From the IMG/VR virus record IMGVR_UViG_3300032278_004243, positions 1 to 61,053 of that record: a stretch of DNA of 61,053 nt; one strand, written 5' to 3'. Positions 24,699-32,151 of the stretch are shown here, one piece after another; the stretch's first letter is position 1; the number at the start of each line of letters is the position of its first letter. The position numbers and the translations under genes are program-made. Source of the stretch: a virus. The notes below the pieces were generated by a model, which searched no databases, was not told the origin of the DNA, and was given only the letters and a program-made list of their open reading frames with translations.

Positions 24699-24923
24699 AT
24701 GAGGCATGCACCGGATGACATCGTCGATCAGCTGCGGGCTATTGCCGCACTGGACGGTGTCGAGCTTCCCGACCTTGCGGCCGAGGATCTCGTGGAGTTC
24801 GATGCCGCCGAGTACATCGAATACCTGTGGGGCTATCTGACCCGCATCAGGGACGGGGACGGCGACCCGGTTGAACTGGCGCGCGAGGCGCTGGATTTCA
24901 GGAAATGGATTCTCGAGGCTTAG
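24699..24923 (+). CDS. Small acidic protein on the opposite strand
   Basis: This 74-residue acidic protein (MRHAPDDIVDQLRAIAALDGVELPDLAAEDLVEFDAAEYIEYLW) fills the only part of the head module where the minus strand has no gene (24682-24919). It looks like a genuine helical protein, but there is no convincing Shine-Dalgarno sequence before its ATG. It may be a small moron; I do not recognise a family. Confidence 0.45.
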   Translation: MRHAPDDIVDQLRAIAALDGVELPDLAAEDLVEFDAAEYIEYLWGYLTRIRDGDGDPVELAREALDFRKWILEA

Positions 24924-25147
24924 GCCTGCGCACCCTTGCCGGCGAACACGCGCGGCTTTGGGGCGGCACCCCCGTTCTTGATCAGCTCGATGTCGGCTTC
25001 GATGGCCTCGGCTTCAGCATTGTCAGCGTCGGCGAGAGCCTGAGCTTCTTCGGCCTGGGCGAGCAGCTGCTCCGACGTCTCGATATGACCGCGCGCGCTT
25101 TCGCGCTTAGCTGCGGCGGCTTCGGTGAGGATCTTGATCGACGACAT
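24920..25147 (-). CDS. Small coiled-coil protein
   Basis: This 75-residue Ala/Glu-rich protein (MSSIKILTEAAAAKRESARGHIETSEQLLAQAEEAQALADADNAE) is predicted to be almost entirely a helical coiled coil, followed by a basic tail. Position in the head module suggests a minor head or scaffold-like component, but no family is recognised. It overlaps the opposite-strand acidic gene by 4 bases. Confidence 0.5.
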   Translation of the reverse strand: MSSIKILTEAAAAKRESARGHIETSEQLLAQAEEAQALADADNAEAEAIEADIELIKNGGAAPKPRVFAGKGAQA

Positions 25148-25168
25148 GATGCTTCCTTTCCTTGCCGC

Positions 25169-25576
25169 TTACACGGCGACGACATGGCCGAGCGTGGCGG
25201 CCACCCCGGGGTGCAGCGGTGATGGTGCCTGATCTGGCAGTGCCCAGACGGCACGGGTGTGTTCCCCGTTGAGGCGGGGTTCGAATGGTTCGGCGAGGTC
25301 TGCCCGGTACGTCGAGAATCCCGACCGGGTGTCGATGAGTCGCAGCGGCCAATCAGCAGCGACGCCCGCTTCCTCGCCAATTTCGCGCCGGGCGGCTTCG
25401 ACCGGGCTTTCGCCATCCTCGATCTTGCCGCCGGGGAAGCACCACGTTCCGCGATGATCCCCTGCGCGCTCGCTGCGCTTCAGGAACAGCATCCGGCCAT
25501 CGCGGGCGACACACATGATTCCGGCCGCGCGCACCACTTCGGCGCCGCTGTCTCGGAGGTAGACATGGACGTGCAT
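25169..25576 (-). CDS. NUDIX hydrolase
   Basis: The ATG at 25576 gives a 135-residue NUDIX domain. Residues 49-72 carry the signature Gx5Ex7REUxEExGU (PGGKIEDGES, then AARREIGEEAGV). These enzymes hydrolyse nucleoside diphosphates linked to another group, for example damaged dNTPs or capped nucleotides. It is unusual inside a head gene cluster, 7 bases after the MuF-like gene. It starts from a region where the longer frame overlaps that gene and is non-coding. Confidence 0.8.
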   Translation of the reverse strand: MHVHVYLRDSGAEVVRAAGIMCVARDGRMLFLKRSERAGDHRGTWCFPGGKIEDGESPVEAARREIGEEAGVAADWPLRLIDTRSGFSTYRADLAEPFEPRLNGEHTRAVWALPDQAPSPLHPGVAATLGHVVAV

Positions 25577-25583
25577 CGTCGCC

Positions 25584-26312
25584 TCAGAACACGGGTTCGG
25601 GGTAGCAGCGGCAATTCCAGATCGCGCCCGGAAGCGCGTGGTGGCCGGGATCGCACTCCGGCGGCTCGTCCCAGCGGAAGGTCTTACCTTCGAGCGCCTT
25701 GTGGGTCTTCCGCACATCACTGTCGCGCGAGGTGCGCCAGATGAAGTGGGTCGAGCCGATATCCTCGGCCCGGGCCCGCGTGAACTCGGTCGAAGTGCGG
25801 GCCACCTCGGTCCGGGCGATCAGGTTGGCGCGGCTCTTCACCACCTCACCCGATCGCATGATATCGGCCGCGATATCCTTGGCTCGCGTGCCTTGGGTCA
25901 GGCCCTCAAGCGTGAGCTTGTGCACCCGTTCGGCGGCATCGCGGGGCAGGCTGGTGATCAGCCTGACCTGATCGGCGAGACGCTGCTGTGTCAGCTGGCC
26001 GACGTCGCTCGAACTGAGCTGCACTTGCATGATGCGGGACATTTCCGCCGACACTTCGCGCCAGGCACGCCGATCCCGAGAATCGATCTCCTCGACCATC
26101 CGTCGCCCGACGACACGGGCCCAAGGCTCGATGATCTGGGCATAGCGCTCCAGCGCCTGCCCGATCCGATCGGCAACAGCCGGGTCATCCGGCGTCCAGA
26201 CCGTGGCAACAAGCTCGCCGATGTGCGTCGCGATTTTACGTAACTGGCTCGCGTACTGCCGCTCCACCTTCATCGTCCGGACCAGCCGGCCCGATGTCCG
26301 GGCGCGGTCCAT
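25584..26312 (-). CDS. Phage head morphogenesis protein (SPP1 gp7 / Mu F-like)
   Basis: Using the ATG at 26312 (GGAG 14 bases away) this gives 242 residues; the ATG at 26273 is an alternative, and both overlap the portal gene. The C-terminal domain has ARTEVARTSTEFTRARAED, FIWRTSRDSDVRKTHKALEGKTFRW and a Cys/His end (ECDPGHHALPGAIWNCRCYP), the classical signature of the MuF/gp7 family. These minor head proteins are packaged with the portal and can enter the host with DNA. Confidence 0.8.
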   Translation of the reverse strand: MDRARTSGRLVRTMKVERQYASQLRKIATHIGELVATVWTPDDPAVADRIGQALERYAQIIEPWARVVGRRMVEEIDSRDRRAWREVSAEMSRIMQVQLSSSDVGQLTQQRLADQVRLITSLPRDAAERVHKLTLEGLTQGTRAKDIAADIMRSGEVVKSRANLIARTEVARTSTEFTRARAEDIGSTHFIWRTSRDSDVRKTHKALEGKTFRWDEPPECDPGHHALPGAIWNCRCYPEPVF

Positions 26313-27729
26313 CACCGGCGTCCGGCTCCAGTCCGGGATCAAGTTCGGTCGGGCGAGGGGGCGCAAGCTCTGCCTCCTTGATTTCCTCGTCGGTGATGTT
26401 CGAGAACACACCGGTCTGTTCGGCCGACTGTTTCAACTCGCGCATCGCCGACGGCGCGCTGATCAGGCCAAGCTCCGAAGCAGTGCCGACCGCATCGACG
26501 ATCGTTTTCGCCAGCTCACCCTTTTCGGTGTCGGACATCTGCCAGAGCGGGTTGAATTCTGCCCGGAAGCCATCCGGCGGCGCGCCGCCAACAGCAGAGC
26601 GGTAAAGGATCGTCGAAAGCTTGTTGACCGGCTGCCGCAGGTCTTTCTGCTGCTTCGCCTTGATGGCGTCGTAGTAGTTGCGCAGATCGCTCTCGCCAGT
26701 GCTGTTGAGCCCCGCCGGCGACTGACCGAAGAGACGGACCAGCGGGATTTGCGTCGCGCCGGACAGCTGTTGACCGAAGCCGAGCAACAGATCGTTTAGC
26801 CCCGCGAACGAATAGGTGTGCGTCTCGAAATCATCCTCGGCATCGAGCAGGGTCAGGCCTTCGCTCGACTGGAACCGGCGGATGGCTTCGACGTGTTTCT
26901 CGACTGCCGTCTGGGCTGCCCCGCCGGCGGCGAGGATGCTGCGGAGCCCCTTGATCTTCAGCGTCCGCAGGTATGCCTTGAAGATCAGCTGTGCCGATCC
27001 TTGGCTGGCGCTGTCATAAGCCACGAGCCGATCGTACATGCGCTCGACCACGGACATTCCCCACCCGGATTCGGCGATACGCTGGAAGTAGGGCAGTTTA
27101 ACGCCCTCCATGCGGATCACGCGCGAGTGATGAATATCCTGCATCGGAAACGCGGAGGCTTGGGGGCCAACTTTGTAAATCTCGGGCCTGCCAACGATTC
27201 TACCGTCAGTCGCGACGACATCGGTGGTGATTGGCAGCAATTCCCAGCGGCCGAGCGGCACGATACCGAGAAACTGGCCGCGGTCGATCGTCTCCACACG
27301 GAGCTCGGTCGCCATGTCTTGGCCGTCGATGCAGAGCACGCCGATCGCGCCGCCGTAGAGCCGTCCCCACTGGATCGTTTCCTGCAGTGACTGCCAGATC
27401 TGCAGATCATCCTCGGCGGCGCGGATGAGCTCGATCTCGTCCGGCTTGATCGTCGAGCCGAAGTCGACGCCCTCGCGGGTCATGTCCTCGGCCACGGCAT
27501 CGACAACGGCGCCGACCACCCACGAACCGCGATACATGGCTTCCAGCGTGCGCGGCTGCCTGCTCAGCAGGTTGGACAGCGCGTAGGTGTTGCTGTCGCT
27601 CATGTTGCCGGTGCCGACCCCGAGACGGGCCTGCATGTTCTGGAAGCTGTCGGTCGTCGCCCGGTCCATCTGCGGCCGCGCGGCGGCGGCGCTGCGGCCA
27701 CGGGCACGGCGCTGTGATCGTCGGCTCAT
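26236..27729 (-). CDS. Portal protein (DUF1073-like)
   Basis: This 497-residue protein contains YRGSWVVGAVVDAVAEDMTREGVDF, WGRLYGGAIGVLCIDGQD, HHSRVIRMEGVKLPYFQR and GLNDLLLGFGQQLSGATQIPLVRLFGQSPAGLNSTGESDLRNYYD. These are hallmarks of DUF1073 portal proteins, the dodecameric DNA gate of the head. The C-terminal tail is acidic and proline-rich. Neighbours TerL and MuF confirm the assignment. It overlaps the TerL stop by 4 bases. Confidence 0.9.
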   Translation of the reverse strand: MSRRSQRRARGRSAAAARPQMDRATTDSFQNMQARLGVGTGNMSDSNTYALSNLLSRQPRTLEAMYRGSWVVGAVVDAVAEDMTREGVDFGSTIKPDEIELIRAAEDDLQIWQSLQETIQWGRLYGGAIGVLCIDGQDMATELRVETIDRGQFLGIVPLGRWELLPITTDVVATDGRIVGRPEIYKVGPQASAFPMQDIHHSRVIRMEGVKLPYFQRIAESGWGMSVVERMYDRLVAYDSASQGSAQLIFKAYLRTLKIKGLRSILAAGGAAQTAVEKHVEAIRRFQSSEGLTLLDAEDDFETHTYSFAGLNDLLLGFGQQLSGATQIPLVRLFGQSPAGLNSTGESDLRNYYDAIKAKQQKDLRQPVNKLSTILYRSAVGGAPPDGFRAEFNPLWQMSDTEKGELAKTIVDAVGTASELGLISAPSAMRELKQSAEQTGVFSNITDEEIKEAELAPPRPTELDPGLEPDAGDGPRPDIGPAGPDDEGGAAVREPVT

Positions 27730-29285
27730 GCGTAGGCCTTGATGTAGGTGTTGAGGTCGAATCCGTCCGGCGCGAAGGTGAGACCGAGCGAATCCGCGAT
27801 GTCCGGCGATCGCAGCCCACGCTTCTTCATGTCGGCTTTGCCCTCGACCACGATGCGGCCGCTGCTGTCGATGCGGTACCGAGGCGACGTCAGTTCGCCC
27901 GCAAGGTCCTCAGCGATTTCCTTCGGCAAGGCGCCAAAGCTCGGTTCCTCGGTTGCTACCCACTGGGCGACTTCGAGCCAGAGGTAATCCCTGAGCTTGA
28001 ATGCCTGCCCGTCGACCGCATCCCATTGCGTGCGTTCCGGGGCTGACTCCGACACCATGACCGCGACAACTGGCTCACCCATCTCGATGAGCCGATCCGC
28101 GACGCCGGCGCCCAGGCCGTTGGCGTCGACGTAGATCTTGTCAGCACCCCATTGCTCCCGAAACAGCTTGGCCTGCCCGGCCGTGGTCATCGTGTCCTGC
28201 TTGGACCTGATCTCGCACTTCTCGATGACGTTGCCGACGCGCAGGATAAACACGGTCCGGTCGTCGCCAAAGCGGGCGACGTCGACACCAAGCCGCCGCT
28301 CCATGCCGGGCTTGGCCGGTTCGTTCCGGGCAATTGCTGTCTCGGCATCCTCGAGCGCGATGAGCGTATCATCGTCTTGCTTCGGAAAGTCGCCATCCGC
28401 GCGGACCCGGACAACGTTGGAGCCTTCACCGAACTTGCGGACGAGGCGCTCGCGGTAGGTCGGGTCGACCAGCGGGCTGTCGGTGCACCGAAAGTGCAGG
28501 GCGGTGAAGTCGGCCCGGTCCTGCTTATGCGAGCGGGCAAAGTACCCGGTGTTGCGGGTCGGGTTGCCGACCATGAGGAGGCGCGCGCCATGCGAGGACA
28601 GCGCACCTTCGGCCACTTCGAAGATCTTGTCGTCGACGCCGCTCGCTTCTTCGACAACGAACATGATCTGCCCGTCATCCTCGATCTCCTCGATCGACGA
28701 GCCGTCCTCACTGATCAGGATGCCGCTGGCATGAAACCCCTGCAGTGCGTCCGGGTTCTCCTTTCGCGCGGTCCGCGCCACCGCGAACCACTGGTCCGGT
28801 GATCCCTTATCCGCGATCCTGTCCTGGTTGATCGTGAACAGGTTGGAGAGCCAGAGCTCAGGCGGAAGCCCGTTGACGCGGCTCAGCGCGTCGGACTTGC
28901 GCGCCCACTTGCCCAGTTCCGACCAGAGCACGTCGCGCAGCTGGCTCGCGCTCGGCGCCGTGCAGGGGATCTTGGGATAGTCGAAGCATTCGAGCATCCA
29001 CCAGATCGCGGCGGAGACCGAACCGGATTTGCCGACACCGTGGCCAGCACGGGCGCTGACCTTGGCCCCGTCAGGCTGGATGGCCGCAAGCAGTTCGGCC
29101 TGTTGGGTCGTCGGGTTCAGGCCAAGGCGCTGCTTGGCGTAGAGGATGTTGTTCTTGCGCCAGATTCCCCGAAGCTGCTGATACTCATCAAGCTGGGCTT
29201 CGGTCAGCATCTTCTGCGGCCTGCCTTGCAGCAGCCAGAAGTCCGGAGACGCCGCCGGTGCTGTTGATTTCGACCGGGCCGCCAT
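27726..29285 (-). CDS. Terminase large subunit
   Basis: This 519-residue protein has an ATPase domain with Walker A GHGVGKS (residues 81-87) and Walker B IMFVVEEASG (about 207-216), and a C-terminal RNase H-like nuclease domain beginning LGVDVARFGDDRTVFILR (about residue 333). It packages the phage DNA through the portal. The start is uncertain: the ATG at 29285 overlaps TerS by 98 bases and has a GGGAAGG almost adjacent, while an ATG at 29210 would shorten the overlap to 23 bases. Confidence 0.9.
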   Translation of the reverse strand: MAARSKSTAPAASPDFWLLQGRPQKMLTEAQLDEYQQLRGIWRKNNILYAKQRLGLNPTTQQAELLAAIQPDGAKVSARAGHGVGKSGSVSAAIWWMLECFDYPKIPCTAPSASQLRDVLWSELGKWARKSDALSRVNGLPPELWLSNLFTINQDRIADKGSPDQWFAVARTARKENPDALQGFHASGILISEDGSSIEEIEDDGQIMFVVEEASGVDDKIFEVAEGALSSHGARLLMVGNPTRNTGYFARSHKQDRADFTALHFRCTDSPLVDPTYRERLVRKFGEGSNVVRVRADGDFPKQDDDTLIALEDAETAIARNEPAKPGMERRLGVDVARFGDDRTVFILRVGNVIEKCEIRSKQDTMTTAGQAKLFREQWGADKIYVDANGLGAGVADRLIEMGEPVVAVMVSESAPERTQWDAVDGQAFKLRDYLWLEVAQWVATEEPSFGALPKEIAEDLAGELTSPRYRIDSSGRIVVEGKADMKKRGLRSPDIADSLGLTFAPDGFDLNTYIKAYA

Positions 29286-29916
29286 CCTTCCCGGTCAACT
29301 CGAGGCGATCCTTGAACATGCCGAGGTGGCGGGCGACGTTGTCCCAGGCCTTCTGGGGGTCGTGCATCAGTACCTCGAGGCCGTCACGGCCCTGCTTGAT
29401 GCCCGCGTAGAGGGCTCGACCCTTAGCGCTCAGATTGCGGGTGTCGGCGAAGAACGCGCGTTCATGCCCGTCACCGTCGCAACGTGGGCAATCCGGGTGA
29501 GGCGCTGCCTTGGTGGTGTACCCGTAGCCACCCTCGTCGGTGGGAGCCGCGCGCTTGTTCTGCGTCGCCTTGGTCTGGGCTTCCTCGAACTCGCCGATAT
29601 CGCGCCACTGGTAGGCGTGGCCGGCGCCGTGACAATGCCTGCAGGCGTGGCGGCGGTACTGGACCAGTTCGTTCGGATCGGCGGTCATGAGATCGTACCA
29701 CCGCTGCAACACCATGTCGGCGGTGATCTCGGTACGCTCGGAGCGCCTCTCCATCGCGGCCTTGATGGCGGTCTGGATTTCGGGCTTGTCGAGCATCTGG
29801 GACGCCATGTGGCGCGCAGTCTTCGCGCTGTAGCCGGCTCGGATGGCGGCCTTGGAGCCGCACAGGTCAATCAGGTACTCGTCGACGAAGGCTTGCTGCT
29901 TGGGCGTGAGGGCCAT
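29188..29916 (-). CDS. Terminase small subunit with zinc-finger insert
   Basis: This 242-residue protein starts with a Terminase_2-type domain (MALTPKQQAFVDEYLIDLCGSKAAIRAGYSAKTARHMASQML), which recognises the packaging site. A central insert carries CRHCHGAGH and CPRCDGDGH, a DnaJ-like double CxxCxGxG zinc motif not needed in most TerS proteins but known in some. GGAAAGG precedes the ATG. It is the first gene of the late structural operon. Confidence 0.85.
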   Translation of the reverse strand: MALTPKQQAFVDEYLIDLCGSKAAIRAGYSAKTARHMASQMLDKPEIQTAIKAAMERRSERTEITADMVLQRWYDLMTADPNELVQYRRHACRHCHGAGHAYQWRDIGEFEEAQTKATQNKRAAPTDEGGYGYTTKAAPHPDCPRCDGDGHERAFFADTRNLSAKGRALYAGIKQGRDGLEVLMHDPQKAWDNVARHLGMFKDRLELTGKDGGPVEINSTGGVSGLLAAARQAAEDADRSPA

Positions 29917-30068
29917 GGTTGGGAACCTTTCCGCCGAAGGCCCGAAAAAATATTTTCAGGTCCACGTCGGCGATGACGGCCACACTCAGGATCGGTGGAT
30001 AGGATCACCTCCCTTCGATGGGCGGAAATGCCGGATTTCCGCGCTTTGCATGGCCTGAAAACAACGAA

Positions 30069-30095
30069 GCCCGGACGCTGTTTCCAGCTCCGGGC
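30069..30095 (-). terminator. Hairpin terminator before the late operon
   Basis: A near-perfect hairpin: outer stem GCCCGGA (30069-30075) with TCCGGGC (30089-30095), inner stem GCTG with CAGC, loop TTTC, one unpaired base. Read leftward it is followed by TTCGTTGTTTTC, a weak T-rich tail. It lies between the regulator gene (ends 30150) and TerS (starts 29916), so it can separate early from late transcription unless antiterminated. Confidence 0.6.
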
Positions 30096-30149
30096 ATAGT
30101 TCGTGCGCCGCTATTTATGCCCGTTCCCACTCACCTCCGCAAGAGCAAA

Positions 30150-30812
30150 TCACAGCAGCACCCCGCAACCCAGCGCGGCGTACCGCGCCAGCACATCGCG
30201 CTCGTCCACATCGCGCCACGTCCGCTCGCGGATGTCGGTCCAGCGATCCAGCGCCGCGATCAGCCGCTTGCGTGCGGTTGGCCAGCTCACCCGGAACATC
30301 CGGGCGGTGGCGTAGAGATCCCGATCGGCCAGCACCATATCGATCACCATGCGGCGCGGCATCGGCAGGAATCGGCGCCAATCCGAGTAGGCGCGCTCAA
30401 GCCTGACGATAGCCAGGCGTTCGACCAGAACATCCCGGCCCGAGCCCGAACTGTCCACCCGGGCTTCAAGGCTGGCTCCGCGCACCGACACGCTGCGCTC
30501 GATGAGCTCGGCAACCAGCGCGATCTCCATGGCAGCGGCGTGCTGATCGGCGGTGATCTGCCCTTTCTCGTGCATCCTCGCCATCGATGATGCCGATCGC
30601 CGGCGCTTGGTTTTGGTGAGGTGGCCCCCTTCGTCAGGCACGAAAACGTCGTCGAACTCGCCGTGCGCCTCGGCCTCCGGGGTAATGATCGGCTCCCCGG
30701 TTTCCCGCTCGAAATCGCTCATTGCGTCCATGCGGGCCTGCCACTGGGCATGCGTTTCGTCCCGGCGCTTAACCCGGGGATCTCGTTTGCGGCTGATGGT
30801 CCTAGGCTGCAT
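30150..30812 (-). CDS. Helix-turn-helix regulator, possible late-gene activator or antiterminator
   Basis: I start at the ATG at 30812, preceded by AAGGGGG with a 4-base gap; the frame upstream looks non-coding. The 220-residue product has a basic N-terminus (RTISRKRDPRVKRRDE), an acidic middle and a C-terminal domain with ITADQHAAAMEIALVAELIERS, then RRMVIDMVLADRDLYATARMFRVSWPTARKRLIAALDRW. The latter is helix-turn-helix-like, similar to the sigma-region-4 or DUF6456 style. Position at the end of the early operon, before a terminator and TerS, suggests control of late genes, as lambda Q. Confidence 0.6.
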   Translation of the reverse strand: MQPRTISRKRDPRVKRRDETHAQWQARMDAMSDFERETGEPIITPEAEAHGEFDDVFVPDEGGHLTKTKRRRSASSMARMHEKGQITADQHAAAMEIALVAELIERSVSVRGASLEARVDSSGSGRDVLVERLAIVRLERAYSDWRRFLPMPRRMVIDMVLADRDLYATARMFRVSWPTARKRLIAALDRWTDIRERTWRDVDERDVLARYAALGCGVLL

Positions 30813-30889
30813 TTTTCCCCCTTGGTGATGATCTGACCGCCGGCGCAACCGAAGCGGAGTGTTTGTTAAGTTTCGTGTAGCCAACGGGC

Positions 30890-31084
30890 TCATCGTCGGC
30901 GGCCGTAGAGGCGCTTGCCAATGGCCTCGATCCACATCGCGTCGACCTTCGCGACGTCGTTCGGAAAGATGACCACGATGCCGTGCTCGTCGTAGAGCTC
31001 CTGTGCGGCTCGGCGGGAACCGGCAGGGTCCGGATCGCGCATCGACCTCGCGAACGGCGTGAGGCTGGTGCGAGTGAGGGTCAT
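30890..31084 (-). CDS. Small hypothetical protein
   Basis: This 64-residue protein (MTLTRTSLTPFARSMRDPDPAGSRRAAQELYDEHGIVVIFPNDV) overlaps the stop of the DUF1376-like gene by 4 bases (ATGA). It is basic at both ends and may have a short alpha/beta fold. Not recognised. Confidence 0.55.
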   Translation of the reverse strand: MTLTRTSLTPFARSMRDPDPAGSRRAAQELYDEHGIVVIFPNDVAKVDAMWIEAIGKRLYGRRR

Positions 31085-32151
31085 GCCTGGATCCCGAACT
31101 GCCGGGCCTGCCAGCGCTGGAAGTCCTCAGGGGGCATCAGGGCGCGGGCCTCGAATTCGGACAGCTCACGGGGCGGATACCGGGCATCGAACAGGGCCTC
31201 GGCCTGAGCCTGCTCCTCGGCGCGCTGCCGCGCTTCCTGCGCCAATCGGGTCAGGATGGACTGGATGTACCCCGCCGGCCGCTCCGGCTTGGCGGCAAGA
31301 GCTCGGTCGAAAGCCTCTCCGACAATCTCGGCGCCGTGGGTCTTGATCCACCGAGCGATCTGGGGGCGCGCCGTCTCGCCGAGCAGCGCAACGCCGTTTG
31401 CCCAGATGACGCGGTTGGGGTCATCCTCCCCCTGAGAGTTGGATGGGGCAGGTTCTGGAGGAGGTTTGGTCCCAGTCGAATTTTCGTCAGCTCCGCCGGT
31501 ACCGCTAGGTACCGTAATATGTCCCGTCCCGTCCCGTCCCGTCTTAGCCGTGACAGTCACAGTGACTGGTTGCGTGACTGGTGTGACAGGTAGCGTGACA
31601 TTTGGCGTGACAGGTGCGTGACCAGTTTGTGATTTGTCACTACAATGCAGCGTGACCAGATCGCGCAGGTCACTGGTTTTGATGTTCCATTCCGGCGTGA
31701 CACCGACCTCCGCCAACTGGGCAAAAAGCCGTGACCGGGCCTCGCGCTCGCGAGCCTTTCGTTCAGCAGCGACCGAGCGATCTTCCTTATTTACCTTACG
31801 CTTATCCCAAGCGAGCAGCGCCTGCTTCGCCAGCGTCGGGTGATATAGCCGACCGTCGGCGCACTTGATCCATCCATGCAGCGCGTTGGCGCGCAGCTTC
31901 TTCCAAAGCTTCACGTCGCGGCCAAGATCAGCGAAGCGGCAGAGCGCAATATCATCGTCCGGCAGTGAGGCTGCAGGCACCTGACACCACGCTGCCCACC
32001 ACAAAGTAATTCCGGCGCGCCACTCGGAATCATCGGCCCGCGCGTTAAATTCGCTGCCGAAAAGATGCTGACCGAGCAGCGGCATGTACTCAAGACCACG
32101 CAGATCGCAGTCGGCCGGGGTGAGGGGTTCGGGTAGGTCTGTCATGGTCAT
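31081..32151 (-). CDS. DUF1376 replication-associated protein
   Basis: The start is the ATG at 32151 overlapping the DnaB stop (ATGA); a second ATG at 32145 is possible. The 356-residue protein has an N-terminal DUF1376 domain (PADCDLRGLEYMPLLGQHLFG, WRAGITLWWAAWCQVPAASLPDDD, LWKKLRANALHGWIKCADGRLYHP). A Thr/Val-rich linker follows (about 180-205, repeated VT dipeptides), then a helical C-terminal domain. DUF1376 proteins lie next to phage replication genes and may be initiators or helicase loaders. The linker coincides with an iteron-like DNA repeat array. Confidence 0.75.
   Translation of the reverse strand: MTMTDLPEPLTPADCDLRGLEYMPLLGQHLFGSEFNARADDSEWRAGITLWWAAWCQVPAASLPDDDIALCRFADLGRDVKLWKKLRANALHGWIKCADGRLYHPTLAKQALLAWDKRKVNKEDRSVAAERKAREREARSRLFAQLAEVGVTPEWNIKTSDLRDLVTLHCSDKSQTGHAPVTPNVTLPVTPVTQPVTVTVTAKTGRDGTGHITVPSGTGGADENSTGTKPPPEPAPSNSQGEDDPNRVIWANGVALLGETARPQIARWIKTHGAEIVGEAFDRALAAKPERPAGYIQSILTRLAQEARQRAEEQAQAEALFDARYPPRELSEFEARALMPPEDFQRWQARQFGIQA
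31498..31540. repeat. GGTACC direct repeat and four GTCCC units
   Basis: Two GGTACC palindromes (31498-31503 and 31508-31513) separated by GCTA are followed by four perfect GTCCC units in tandem (31521-31540). Both lie within the linker-coding part of the DUF1376 gene, right beside the GTGAC array, and may belong to the same cis-acting element. Confidence 0.6.
31550..31701. repeat. Iteron-like GTGAC array, candidate replication origin
   Basis: In the plus strand GTGAC occurs at 31550, 31562, 31574, 31583, 31595, 31607, 31618, 31652 and 31697, and the complement GTCAC at 31556, 31636 and 31669. The first seven follow a spacing of mostly 12 bases. The array lies inside a gene paired with DnaB, like the lambda origin inside O. 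The same bases encode VT dipeptides, so a protein-level reason is also possible. Confidence 0.45.

Noticed and set aside
29917-30068. Tiny minus-strand frame MQSAEIRHFRPSK... before terS considered as leader peptide
   Set aside because: 21 codons only, no ribosome site; no evidence beyond being open.
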